A DNA stretch of 64,000 nt from Phymatolithon calcareum (taxonomy: Eukaryota > Rhodophyta > Florideophyceae > Hapalidiales), in NCBI GenBank assembly GCA_977006965.1, contig OZ345367.1, positions 496,001 to 560,000 on the forward strand, in the 5' to 3' direction. Below, piece by piece: positions 1 through 10,912 of the stretch. The notes under the pieces were generated by a model. That model was not told the DNA's origin and made no database searches. It saw only the letters and a list, made by a program, of their open reading frames with translations. How positions within the stretch are numbered: the first letter of the stretch is position 1; each line of letters starts with the position of its first letter. The translations under genes were made by a program, and so were the position numbers.

Positions 1-111
1 AGGAACCATAGAGCGAAAACTAGTTTATAGAAGCTATCTAGATAATGAGGCAATAGGCCATGATCACGTTTCGAGTCACACCTCTCCTCTCTATATGGGC
101 AAATGTGCCTG

Positions 112-1087
112 TTACTTGTGGCGCCTGGTCAATATTGTCTCTTCATGTTATGTCCAACGACAACCTGGCGACAACACGAAGACAACAAAACGGTAGTTGT
201 ATGGTTGGTTGAAGGCGCTGGTTCTCTCGCGACTAACCGCCACTTCGGATTACTAGGTAGCGACGCCTGTACGCTTCTGTCTCGTTCTAGACGCGCAGAT
301 CACCCTTGTAGTCGGGCCAAGCGGAACTGTCCCCCAATAACCAATCTCTTTCTTTCTTCGCTTCTGCCGATAGTACATAATGTAGTTTGAACCTTCTCAG
401 TAAACGAAGGTGGAGGTTTTCTAGTTCTGGCTCGACTGCTCGGATCGCCGCACGCTTCAACTTGCCTGCACGTCCCTTCGACCACGCAGTACTCGTATTC
501 CCACTCGCTCCAAGTCCAACGCGTATAGTGTGCTTTCCGTGCAATCCAGTACGGCGAAGTCGCACACACCGCACTCCAATCTTCCTTTCACTTCGTGTGT
601 TCGTACTAAGCTCGACGGCCAAGCCTAGGTCGCCGCTTGACGACGACACCGACATCATTCGTCCCCCTTTTTTCTTCCTTCTTTTCGTTTCTTTATTCTT
701 CATCCGCGTCTCTATGGCGCCGGTGCTCTCATCGTTGAGGTCTCACAGACCTGTGACGCGAAGGCTCGCGCTCGTGTCCGATCAATACGACCGCTGGAGT
801 TCCTGCAAGTCTGTGGAGCGTGCTCCGTGGACATCAATACACGGACTCCGTTTCCGGCAGAGTCCTAACTATCACGCCTAGATCCGCGTGCAACTTTCCC
901 TCGTCGAGCTCACTCAGTCGTAAAACTGGAAGTGTGCTCCGAGGACGATACACCGTTTATTCCGGTTGCCCCTTTTGGGGTTTGTCTTTTTCGTCGGTCA
1001 CATTCAGTCTCTCCCGCTTTTCTTTTGCTGTCTCACCCTGTTCTTGTCCTTCTTTGTGTACGCCGAGCACTAGTGCGCTACATTACT
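112..1087 (+). mobile_element. Solo LTR (copy 1) with 5-bp target duplication TTACT
   Basis: The LTR runs 117-1082. It starts TGTGGCGCC and ends GCGCTACA, so it has the TG...CA ends of LTR retrotransposons. It is flanked by TTACT at 112-116 and again at 1083-1087, the 5-bp target duplication expected of an integrase. No internal retroelement coding region is attached, so this is a solo LTR left by LTR-LTR recombination. It matches the reverse complement of 20772-21759 over almost its whole length; near the 3' end this copy lacks about 7 bp (after GCACTAGT) that the other retains. Open frames on both strands inside the LTR (for example 387-881 + and 287-703 -) are conserved between copies, but this is explained by sequence identity and need not mean coding. 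Confidence 0.88.
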
Positions 1088-2090
1088 GACCCATCTCTCT
1101 AACTGATGATCATCTGAATGCAATTCTACTGGAAGGTTGCACTGGGACCCCGGAGTCCCACCATCAAAAATGTGTTAAAACCTACCTACCAACGAGCTTC
1201 GAACCGCGCTCTCCCGTCCTACGTGAGGGGGGCCCATGGCGTCCCGAGTGCTTTAGTTGAAAACGTTAAGCAAGACAAAGACCACAGGTTTTAAGAATTA
1301 CGCGCGCTTGGAGAATTCAAGAATAGAATGCGGACCAATACATACATCTCGATACATGGCAAAGGATAAGCGTATTCCACGGTCTGCGAGTCACACCTCC
1401 GAAGATACCTTCACAGCGCTTCTTTCATTGATGACGTTTGTTGCTGAGGTCCAATTTTTCGCTGGACAGGGTTCCCTGCAGGTTTTCGCAGTCGAAGACA
1501 TCCCGAGCACTAGTACATCAAAGCTCGCTATCCACACACGTAATCGAAGGCGAGCTCTAAAAGAGTCACGAAGTTGGATATAACTCCTGAATCTGCGGTA
1601 GTGAAAATATTAAGAGTCCAGTGGTGTCACTAAGTGTCGTTCCTTTCTCTGCTCGGCCCCATTTTTTAAAGAGACATCATTCTGAACTAAAATCAACACC
1701 TCTAAGTTCGGCGTACGCCAAAAAACCAGCCAAGGTGTCGTATGTTGATTAGAGAACAACGTCGCCGTCCCGCAATCCATAGTGTCCTCCACCATCTGCG
1801 ACACGCACACTATTCACATCATCCGGCACGCCAGACCAGCTCGCACGAACGGGAGCGTCAGTGCGTGCTGCCGGAGTCCGATAGTGCGCCCAATCTGACA
1901 ACATGTGTCGAATTCGCGACCACACGTCGCAACAGCGCCGCAGGCACAACATAACCGTACTCCTCATCGCCGGCACGCGCGGCAGAGGCTGCAAAAATGC
2001 CAACGACATTGCTGCCCCACGCGTCGTTCAACGGTAGGCCAGAGTGGCCCGGTCCGAGCGCGGCGCGCCTGTTGGCGACCACGAGCGCAG
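1088..2090. other. Intergenic, no supported gene
   Basis: I see no recognisable coding sequence here. A motif resembling an inverted tRNA T-arm (TTCGAACC near 1198) is present without the rest of a tRNA. The right end (about 1740-2090) has short open frames on both strands that I cannot assign, and it abuts the retroelement fragment that follows. Confidence 0.5.
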
Positions 2091-2411
2091 GAAACATCGC
2101 CCTCTTGGGATATCAAAAACTATGACCCAAGCAAATCGAAAGCTTTGGAAGAGTACCTAGAAGAAACCGGAGGGGTAGTGCTCAATGACGGGTCACCGAC
2201 TCTAGTATCTCCAAACGGCCAGTCGGCAGTCGACATCACAGCATGTCCAGAGGCATACATGGTAGAATGTCAGTGGGAAGTTCAGCCACTCACGTTCAGT
2301 GACCACAGACCCATCCCGGTCACTATTGACCCTTTGCACCAACAGTGAAAACGCTTCGGTCGGGCTCGATGGTCCCTGAAACATGCAGACTGGGGAAAAT
2401 TTTCCAATAAG

Positions 2412-3344
2412 GTGGATGAAAAGAATCGCGATTGGCCTGAGAGCCAAAGCACAATTGACGAGGACAACAGACGTTTCGTTAAGGCTGTTTTAGCTGGAGC
2501 GAAACACGCCAAACCGCGCGGAAATCTTTGTGGAAAGATTTGGTGGACCGATGCGTGCGCAACAGCCGTCGAAGAAAGACGAAAAGCGGTCGAAGCTTAC
2601 GAGCGCGACCCGTCGCTTGAGTTTCTCGCGGTTCTTGGAGAAGTACGAGCCAATACGGACATTATCATAGCTTCAGCGAAGCGGAAGTGCTGGCGCGACC
2701 TGACGTCAATGGTCAAGACGGATGGAAAGGTCTGGAAGCTGCTGTCTGCAATCGAGGGCAAACATCTCGCGAAGGCAACTATAGTAAATGATTGCCGAAA
2801 GTCAGACCAAAGCATGGCCGACGAGATCGTCAAGGGATATGTCGCCAAAAACCGGAATAAAGTTAAGGCCCAAGACCTGAAGTGGCAATGGCACTACATG
2901 CATGCTTTAGTACAGGCGCACAAAGAATTGGCATGCGGTCCTGAATTTTCTACTCGCGAGCTCACAGCAGCCATAAGTGCAATGCCAACTCGTACTGCAA
3001 CTGGTCCGGATGCGGTAGAGGTCGAATTCATTCGCCACCTCTCTCCACTGGCTCAAAGCCATCTCTTGTACCTAGTGAACAGAAGCTGGCGCGAAGGTAA
3101 TGTACCGGCTGCATGGAGAGTGGTGCTTCTCATCAGCATACCAAAACCGAATGATCCAAACGCCATCCGGCCAATTTCATTGTCGTCAATCGTCAACCGT
3201 ATTGCTGAACTCCTTATCGGATTACGCTTAACTGAATGGCTGGAACCGAAACTTCCATCAACGCAAGCAGGATTTAGGCGATATCGCAGCACTCACGAAC
3301 GCTATGGCACAACGTACAGCAGACGCATTCTCCCGCCGGCGTAA
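2412..3344 (+). pseudogene. Reverse transcriptase fragment (fingers) of the non-LTR element
   Basis: This 310-codon open stretch holds the N-terminal RT region: a linker with WWTDACATAVEERRKAVEAY, then TGPDAVEVEFI, the IP.P....IRPISL block and TQAGFRRYRST. It stops at 3344 because the frame is lost near 3295, just before the first catalytic aspartate block. That block (AAMFVDFSAAYDRVD) is readable in another frame at about 3352-3393. The same frame is open upstream through the endonuclease remnant apart from one TGA at 2346-2348. The assignment to a non-LTR RT is firm; no function is possible in this state. Confidence 0.8.
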
Positions 3345-3385
3345 GTGCGCAGCTATGTTCGTGGATTTCAGCGCTGCATACGATC

Positions 3386-3973
3386 GTGTCGATATTCCCC
3401 CGCTACTCGCAAAACATGGCGGACCTTAATTGCCCTCCAAATATGCTGTGCTGGATGCACTCCTATTTGACCGACCGTCGAGCTCGGGGTAAACACATCA
3501 AGACGGTAGGCCGGTCGCGTGTGCTTGGATGCGGGCTGCCACAAGGAAGCTCGTTGTCCCCAAATCTTTGGAACTTGTACATATTGGACTTAGATCTACG
3601 TCTTAACGACCTGGTTCAATTTATCTTCGCAGACGACACCAGATTCCATGCCACCGGCAGCACTTGGGAAGATGTTATCTCAAAACTGAATGACGCCGCG
3701 CAGATACTATCCCGTTTATGCGGCCGTTTGCGAATCAAAGTGAACGCGCGGAAATGGAAAGTGCTAGGATTTTCTGCAGGCGGACGGTCACCGCAGGAAA
3801 TTATTGACGGGAACTTCAATATCGATGGCGAGACAATAGACGCAGTGACATCATACAAGTTCCTCGGGGTTCATTTCGACCAACGACTGAGCGTCAAAGT
3901 GCATTGCCAGGAAGTGAGCCGGAGACTCCGGTCGAAGACCCGCTTCATACGAGCGCTGAGTGGAACATCTTAG
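3386..3973 (+). pseudogene. Reverse transcriptase fragment (palm, FADD motif)
   Basis: This frame carries LPQGSSLSPNLWNLYI, then FIFADDTRFHATG with the FADD catalytic pair, then a KFLGVHFD block typical of the RT palm-thumb transition in jockey-like elements. It begins in the middle of the domain because of a frameshift near 3415, and ends at a stop at 3971-3973. The next piece (3992-4600, SYWEPKAQYGASAFA then a long helical segment) is in yet another frame. Together they are decayed pieces of one ORF2-type protein. Confidence 0.8.
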
Positions 3974-4488
3974 GGTGCGGAATCATCGACGATGGAAGCA
4001 TTCCGCAAGAGCTATTGGGAGCCAAAGGCACAGTACGGTGCATCAGCTTTCGCTGTACACGGATTCGCCTCTCACATCAAGCACGTAGAAGTCGCAAGGA
4101 ACGAAGCAGCGCGAGCGGCCAGCGGCTGTCTGAAAGCTGCGGCAATCCCCAAGCTTCAGTCACTGTCTGGGATGCGTAGCCTGCGAGATATTGGAGAGAT
4201 GGAAGCAACTCTTGTCATGGACAAAGCACTTCGACTTCAACCGGATACACCAGTGGCTCGTGAAGCCCAAACTAGTGTGTTGAACTCCAGGCGAAACGCA
4301 GGGTCGTGGAAGGACTCAAGCGCGAATCATCTCGCGGAGAAAGGGATCCTGGCGCTCCCACGCAATGAAATCCATCCCATCCACGTATCCAGAAGGACCG
4401 CTCTATCAACAGGTTTCTCACCTTCAAGACTCCTATTTCGGAGAAGGATGACCCAGAGGAGAAGCGTACTGCGACAGAAGATTTTATT

Positions 4489-5388
4489 TTGGAACGCAAT
4501 GCGTCACAACCAGCTGACATCGAAATATGGACGGACGGAAGTGTCGGAAAAGTACCTCTCGAATTTGTCTGCAATCTGCATCATGGAGAACGGGTCTCCA
4601 TGAAATGGGATGAAGGTTGGTACACGGCGACGTTGAGGAATTTCAACCCCACCCAATACCACGATAACGAAGCAGCGAAAAAGTTTGAGGCTCGACACGG
4701 CAGGCCCCCGGATGTCCTCTTGGCCTACGACGACGGAGACGAGCATGCATACGGAACCACCCCAACCGACTCGAAACAGCGCGTTATCGCGTGAGACGAA
4801 GATGTTGACACACTTGAAATGTATCGTACCATCCCATTCCAGGTCGGCGGAGCGGGGATTCTGATATTGCGCGGCGAAGAAGTTGTCGTGCAAGCATCGC
4901 TGGCCGCTGGAGCTGTTGGCTCTTCATTCGACGCGGAGGCATTTGCTGCCGTGCAGGCGTTTCAAGCAGCGGCAGACCTACATCTTTCCCGCGGCAGCAC
5001 CATCAGATGGTTCACCGACAGTCTCAGTTGCTTAGACGCGCTCAGCAGACAACCGCGAATGTTTGGTGACATGATGCGCAATCTGTGGAATATTATGGAC
5101 CGGTTATTTTCAGGCGAAGTTCGTATAGAGTGTGTGTGGATACCGAGCCACTGCGGCATCGCGAAGAATGAGGTCGCTGATGATCTGGCGCGGAGGGGAA
5201 TTTTGGAATCGGATCTGGTGTTGCATCAAACAATACCTCTTACTTTGGAAGCGGCCCGATCCATTATCAAACCGCCGTGCAGAAGCAAACTACTCACTCT
5301 ACCTACGCTCCGAAAAGATCTGCACATCTCACAGAGACGTGCAGAGGCGGTACTACGGTTGACGATCTGTGCAAGGAGAGACCCGTAG
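4489..5388 (+). pseudogene. RNase H domain interrupted by a Tudor-like insert
   Basis: The first RNase H aspartate motif (IEIWTDGSVG) is at about 4518-4548. The expected next strand (GGAGILILRGEE) appears only at about 4849, in the same frame. Between them are roughly 90 codons encoding GERVSMKWDEGWYTATLRNF and LLAYDDGDEHAY, which look like the strands of a Tudor/chromo-type barrel. A single TGA at 4792-4794 closes that stretch. The rest of RNase H is present: SFDAEAFAAVQAF, WFTDSLSCLDAL and WIPSHCG...EVADDLA, giving the D-E-D-(H)-D set. RNase H in such elements removes RNA from the first-strand hybrid. The insert could be a captured domain or a piece of another element. Confidence 0.75.
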
Positions 5389-5440
5389 AGATACTCCAAT
5401 ATTTGAACAATGAGAACTTGCTCTAGGGTAAGTTCTGGCG

Positions 5441-6151
5441 TTGAATTAGCGCCTTCTGCAATAAAGGAAGAAAGAAACATCGCCCCCGTCGGATACTATC
5501 GGTCGCGCACGCCCATCACCCGTATTGCATTATGTGGCGCGAAGGGAACGTAAGCACATCGCGAATGATATCGACGCGACTCAGGGGCTGCGACGGGACG
5601 GTGTTCTTTTTCACAGAAATGAAGAAACTAATGGGGCGAACGAAAGCAACGTTGAATCAGTTAGTGTTTTTTGTCGGGGCACTCTTCTACCGACTTCTTC
5701 CAACTATCTATGGGGTTCTTAAGGGATTCATTATCGCGCTTTAGTGTTTCAACTTGTTCTCGAAACGCGTTAAACTCCGCACAAACCTTAGTCTTGAGCT
5801 CTCCAATAAAGGACGTGCCCATATCCTCAACAATCTCTTCAAATGATCGCCTTTCCCCCTCGAGGACGATGAGCTCCTTGCTTGTTCTCTGGCCGTGTGC
5901 GGCGTAAAAAATGGACAATTGTACTTGTATTCATGGAAACCAATCACCCGCCTCTTGAAGGTACCGGAAAAGGACGGGAAGGACAAGCGCCGCGGACTCC
6001 GTTCTGTGAATGCCGAAGTTCTGTAGCCCGATAGATTACACGTTTTGTACAGCGAGTCGCATCCATCGCACAAATGCTAGTCCCAATCGCGGAAAGCGTG
6101 TGGCGCGGCTGAGACGTTACACGCAGCGCAGACCACCATCTTCAAAACTGA
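5441..6151. other. Intergenic, no supported gene
   Basis: Short open frames exist on both strands (for example 5661-5918 on the minus strand, predicted helical and charged), but I recognise none. It lies between the 3' tail of the non-LTR element and the proposed copia-like LTR. Confidence 0.4.
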
Positions 6152-6551
6152 TGTTAGAGGTGCTGCACGGAGCCTTAAGGATAGCTGTCCTTATTGCTGC
6201 ATGTGCTGCACGGGAAGCATAAGTCTAGCAGTCCTTATACCTTAGAGGCTTTCGTATCTGTAATTAGTGTCATTACTGCGGTTTTTAATGTGTGCTTAGA
6301 TAATGCATAGCAGTTCTATACCTCTACATTCACACTGCATATAAAACTTCGCTCTCATTGAGTGAAGCTGGCGTCTACTTAAGGAGCTACTAGCTGTAGC
6401 CGAAGTAGTCCGACCACGAACACAACTCAGAACCAACCTCGAATAAAGTCAAGCACACTAATCACTTCTTTGATCGAACCGTTCCAACCCGTTCCACACA
6501 ATTCCAACCATATCTCATCCAACCAAAATCGTTCCACCCTGGTTTGTAACA
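6152..6551 (+). repeat. Proposed 5' LTR of the copia-like element
   Basis: The segment begins TGTTAGAGG and ends TTTGTAACA, so its tips form the inverted pair TGTTA/TAACA typical of copia LTRs. Inside are a TATA-like CATATAAAAC at about 6339-6348 and an AATAAA at 6442-6447, in the order promoter then polyadenylation signal. Coding remnants of a gag-pol follow downstream in the same orientation. I found no matching 3' LTR before 12 kb, so the call rests on the tips, the signals and the position. Confidence 0.5.
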
Positions 6552-8552
6552 ACATTCGCGAATAAGTTATCACTAATCAGATCGCTGAAAAATGCTACCT
6601 GGTCGCCTTTACGGGTCACCAGTTACTGTAGTGTCGCATCTGTGCCCTCTGAATTTCAAGTCCTTGTCGCCTTATGTCATCTTAGTCCGGTTCTAAGACA
6701 CCACTCCGCCGGTTGGTTCGTCTGTCCGAATTATTGACTCGGTCTCCTTCTATGGTCGCTTCCAGTCCCTCTCATCGGTCCTCAAAGCCACTCGACACTC
6801 TTGCTGCTTCTAAAAAGCGTCGTAAAGCTGAGTTTATCGCTCGTCGCAAGGACGGTCCTCCAAATCCATTGGACCGACATTACATAAAGGAGGTTCGTCC
6901 GCTAATTCCTAAGCCAGCGTCCAGAAAGTCACAAGCTTTGCACGGAAAACGACCCCCTAAACCAGTCCGACTTCATCACAGCACTCTACTACAGACTCCT
7001 GCTCCTCCGAAATCGATTACTGCGAACAGGATCTACTACGCAAGCGGCTTGTACTGCTGTAGCTACTGAAATATAGCTTCTGTCAATTGCGCAAGCTACG
7101 GTGAGCACAAGCGAGGGCAAAAGCATAAGCAAAACTTCCTTCTCTCGAATTACCACTTTCCTGAGGATCTTCTCTGTCGTTTCAGGAAAAAGGTATTTGT
7201 CAACAAGCTCCATTTCTACCGTCACGCTCGAGCTTTTCTATTTTCATTATCCCCTAAATCTATCTGAAAACAGTCCTCTACTTCCATGTGATGATTTTTT
7301 TGATTAATTAAGAGTTGTCATCACCGAGCTCTACGATGGCTATTAATGCCGAAGATGACGCTATAAGCAACGCCTCAACTGTATTAATGATTACTCCTGC
7401 CGAAATAAGGGATGCAGACCGTCAAATGCATGAGCTCGTCAATACATATTTCGATGTGATAGACGATAAATAAACCCCTGAACCATGGACCCTGGAGTAC
7501 AAAGAATGTATCTCTCGCACGATGCTCCGCAGACTTTCAATCGCGTGGAAAGTATATGTTCGCCAGCATTTCGCTGAGAAGAGAATAAACTTTTCACCTG
7601 GACTGTTTGTTCAAAAAGGCTCTCGAAAGCATCTTGGGACCAGAAACTACTCCTAGAAATCCTCCCGCAACTCCAGCCCCGCTTACTGATCATCCTTCTC
7701 CTCCGCCACAGCAGTGCGTCCGCATTGTTCGTCCCACACCTCAGCAGTTTGCCGAACTTGAGAAAGTGGACAAGCGGTTTAATACTCAGGATCAGCAGCT
7801 GTTGGCTTTAGCTTGTGCTATTGACAACATCAATGGATGATTAAGCAATACAGGCTCCGCCGGCTTTGCACATTCTCAGGACCAGTCCCCGAGACCTGCA
7901 GAACCACCGCCACCTCAACCTCGGAATTTCTCTAGGTCCGCTGAAAGGCAACTGATCCAACCGCCTCATGCTTATTCCAGCATTGGAACTATCCGAGCTC
8001 TTCCAGAAACTCGCTCAGCTGAATGCAACAGAAGTCAGGCATCTGCTTCGCTGAAAATTGCAGCCATGCATCTCAACAATTTTCTGGCACAGGAGATATA
8101 ACGGAAAACTTATCTGCATTCCACCAGTTGTACACAGACAAATGCATGACTCTTGGCCTCACTGCACAGAAGGCATTCGATAACATGTATGTACTGTTCG
8201 TCGCCAATAGTCCCGCTAGTGTTTTTTACCACAAGTATGTTCTGCCTCAATCGCGAACTATGGAACATGTCTTTGGCCTTCTATATTCTCGCCTCAGCTC
8301 CTCTGAGCGCCGAGACTGCCTTATTAGGCAGTGGAACAACTCCATTTTAAGACTTTCATGGCCAAACCTGGGAAAATTCCTCATACTGCGCTCATAGATA
8401 TGTGACAAACGTCTGAATTGCTCCAAATTCAACTCGATACCGCTTGCCAGGACAAGCAGCACCTACGGGACGTCATTATGAAAGCAGTAGCCAAGGAACC
8501 ATTCGCTGTTCTCTTGGCTCTATCATCTGCTCAAGACTTTGTCACAATCTAA

Positions 8553-9353
8553 GTGGCTTGTTCCAGATCTATCCAAGGACAACAAGATCAGTTACGAGTC
8601 GCTAAACGCTCTTTGGATCAGACTACCACTGCCGCTCATGCAAAGGAAACGCTGTTCGTACCCTATAATGGTAGTAATGATGACCGCCCCGGATTGCACA
8701 GTCGACGTTACGTCAATAACAATGGAGGACGAAGGAATACTTTCGTACGCTGGAAAGACTGCTATAGGAATGGACTAAACTCTATTCGCAATGGTGATCG
8801 CATGCGCTGTCGCAAGTATAATTCAGAAAAACATTTCATCCGTGACTGTGACCAGCTGGAGGACACATACAGAGCTCGCTATGCCAAACGTGTCCTGTTT
8901 ACTGAGTTCGTCGTTTCCGACTCAGGATATATCGATCACGCTATCGACATTATCCAAGAGTTTGATCATGCCACTTGGAAGGATTTTGAATGTCAATTTC
9001 CAACATCACCCATGGAATCTGATTCGGACACCAACCCCACAAACGAAATCCACATCATCACAATTCCACATGACAATTTACCAAAAGAATTTCGTCCGGA
9101 TCCTCTTTACGCATCCTTAGCGGATGTCTCCACATGCCATTCAATTCTTCATAGCGTTGATGATTTCGCTGAATGTGCTCTCAAAGACCATCATCAGATA
9201 CTGTTCACAGAACGAAACGAAAAATCTGGATTTGAAGGCATTTGCATGGACGATGGATGTCAAAAACGTCTTGTTCGTCTCCCAGCCTTTCTGCGATATT
9301 GTCAACATGCCCACATATTACCAGATCTCACGCCGAGTACGAAAGCTTTATGA
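8553..9353 (+). pseudogene. Gag-like protein with a defective CCHC zinc knuckle
   Basis: This 266-codon frame (first codon is not ATG) contains CRKYNSEKHFIRDC at about 8818-8859. The spacing is that of a retroviral-type zinc knuckle, CX2CX4HX4C, but the second cysteine is tyrosine, so zinc binding should be impaired. The segment after the knuckle is acidic and lies where a protease would be expected; I see no clear DSG/DTG active site. The preceding frame at 8023-8397 (FSGTGDITENLSAFHQLY..., RLSSSERRDCLIRQW) resembles the helical capsid part of gag. Confidence 0.6.
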
Positions 9354-9865
9354 TCAGTTTTAGCGATGTTCTTTGGGCCTGTTCCTGTGGTTGAGCTCCT
9401 AGTGCTCCAACACACACTACGATGCATGAAGATGGACCAAGAAACAGAATATGAATGCGAAATATTCACTCGGAGCCCTAACAGGGAGAGAAATTCGGAC
9501 TAAAGAGATATTAGGAGGCTAGGAGAGAGATGAATATAGAAGACAGCGAGAAGATGCCCTGTTAATCAAATTGAGGTTTGAGGATCTTTTAAAATAAATT
9601 AGCATATAACTCTTTCGATAAGTGACATTGTACACCCCAGTATTGGTCGAGCAACTATTCGAGTCCTTATTGACACTGTTCGAAACTTTCTCGAATATAA
9701 CAGTGACGTCGTTGACGTTGATATTCCAATCCTGAAATGTACACAATCGAAGTCACCAATCAATTATTCTCAGCGGATGAACGCTTCTAAGTTACGCTCG
9801 CTCCAAAGGTAGGACATCTCTACCTCATGGCCAATTAGCATTGTGCTCTATACAAGTTCAGAGCT

Positions 9866-10400
9866 GTTGATCTCCATCGTCGAATTTCACATCCATCTGC
9901 TGATAAGCTGGCAAACCTTCTTCGTCGAGCATCTCCAGAAAACTTGGAGCCGTCTACTAAGAAACTACTTCAAGATGTCGTCGAGCATTACAACTCATGC
10001 CAACTGATGGTTCCTAAGCCGTTTGTATTCCAAGTCACTCTTCCCGATCCAATCGTCTTCGATCATGAAATATTCCTTGATTTCATGTTTATAGTTGCTC
10101 GCCCTCATGTTCCGGTACTCCATGTAGCTGATCGCGGTACTCATTTATCCGCAGCCCAGTTCGTCGCAAGTGAAAGCGCTGAAGATATATGGAACGCCTT
10201 CATCACCTGTTGGGTCAATTTTTTACGTGGGATTACCCAACGTGCTGACCCATGACCAATGTAAATTGTTCATTAGCGAGTTCTTTAACTCCACCTGTGT
10301 GCAATTTGGCATTATTCCAAAGGCTGTATCAACTGAATCTCTTAATTCTCCCGGTGCTGGAGAAGGCTATCATGCCCCTCTGCCCAAGATCTAGAACAAA
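9866..10400 (+). pseudogene. Integrase of the copia-like element, frameshifted
   Basis: The GAG-pre-integrase block (LHRRISHPSADKLANLLRRA) is followed by the catalytic core. IFLDFMFI carries the first aspartate, and VLHVADRGTHLSAAQF and IWNAFITCWVNF are conserved core segments. Near 10245 the frame changes; in the new frame THDQCKLFISEFF gives the second aspartate region and STESLNSPGAGEGYHAPL gives the catalytic glutamate region. All three acidic motifs are recognisable, but the frameshift between the first and second prevents one continuous protein. Confidence 0.72.
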
Positions 10401-10912
10401 ATCAAAATTGAATGCCCGGCTTGGAAAACTCTGTCTGTCACTCTCTTGCTGTCCACACGTTGAATAATACAGCTGGACCAGATAGATTAGTTCCAACGCT
10501 TCTCGTATTTGGCATGTTACCAAAAATCGGAATATGGTCGCATGGAAATGGAAATCATAGTAGCTGCTCAACGGCACAAGCTTGCACAGAAATATCGCAC
10601 GAAATCTGCTGACGTTTTAAGCACTCCACCTGGATGCCCCTTCCTCGTCTACAGCGAGAAACCAAAGAAATGAGAAGGTCCATTTGTTCTCCACAGCTAC
10701 GACAATTTCAAGACAGCGTACGTCAATATGAACGGGAAGATTAACCATTTTCGATCACTGTTCTCATACAGTTCTTTACCGAACAACCCGCTTCTGATAA
10801 TGCAGACACAACGGAATAACCTTCGACCAGTGATGTTCCCACCGTTCAAGAACTACTGCAAAACTTCGAAACCTCTGTCGGAACCAATGACGTCCTTCCA
10901 CTTAGCTCTCTA

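Larger units (their letters stand above)
2095..5440 (+). mobile_element. Degenerate non-LTR retrotransposon (APE endonuclease, RT, RNase H)
   Basis: Broken coding pieces lie in the order of a jockey/I-type non-LTR element. About 2095-2348 encodes the end of an APE-type endonuclease, with a serine-aspartate-histidine motif (FSDHRPIP). An in-frame TGA at 2346-2348 separates it from the reverse transcriptase, whose frame is open from there and is shown from 2412. The RT fingers (TGPDAVEVEF, IPKPNDPNAIRPISLSS, TQAGFRRYRST) end with a frameshift near 3295. The catalytic VDFSAAYDRVD block is in a second frame, and the palm with FADD is in a third (3386-3973). The thumb and connection region follows at 3992-4600. 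RNase H starts at IEIWTDGSVG (about 4520), is interrupted, and resumes to about 5388 with WFTDS and WIPSHCGIAKNEVADDLA. The element is dead. A 3' tail shared with about 26203-26266 ends near 5432. Confidence 0.85.
6552..10912 (+). mobile_element. Degenerate Ty1/copia-like internal region (gag, integrase; RT lost)
   Basis: Remnants run in the order gag, zinc knuckle, protease-region debris, GAG-pre-integrase, integrase. A short gag-like start is at 7336, then fragments at 7607-7840, 8023-8397 and 8553-9353. A GAG-pre-integrase block (LHRRISHPSADKLANLLRRA) is at about 9866-9930 and the integrase core at about 9944-10400. After that come a conserved TAGPDRLVPTLLVFG block (about 10467) and an SH3-like tail (about 10640-10890). 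Integrase before RT is the Ty1/copia order, but no RT or RNase H can be found downstream, so the 3' half and 3' LTR are deleted. Several frameshifts and stops make it inactive. Confidence 0.72.

Noticed and set aside
1180-1260. tRNA or primer-binding site after the first LTR (TTCGAACC and CCCGGAGTCCCACCATC)
   Set aside because: The LTR has its own target duplication at 1083-1087, so sequence beyond it is flanking DNA, and no cloverleaf can be formed.
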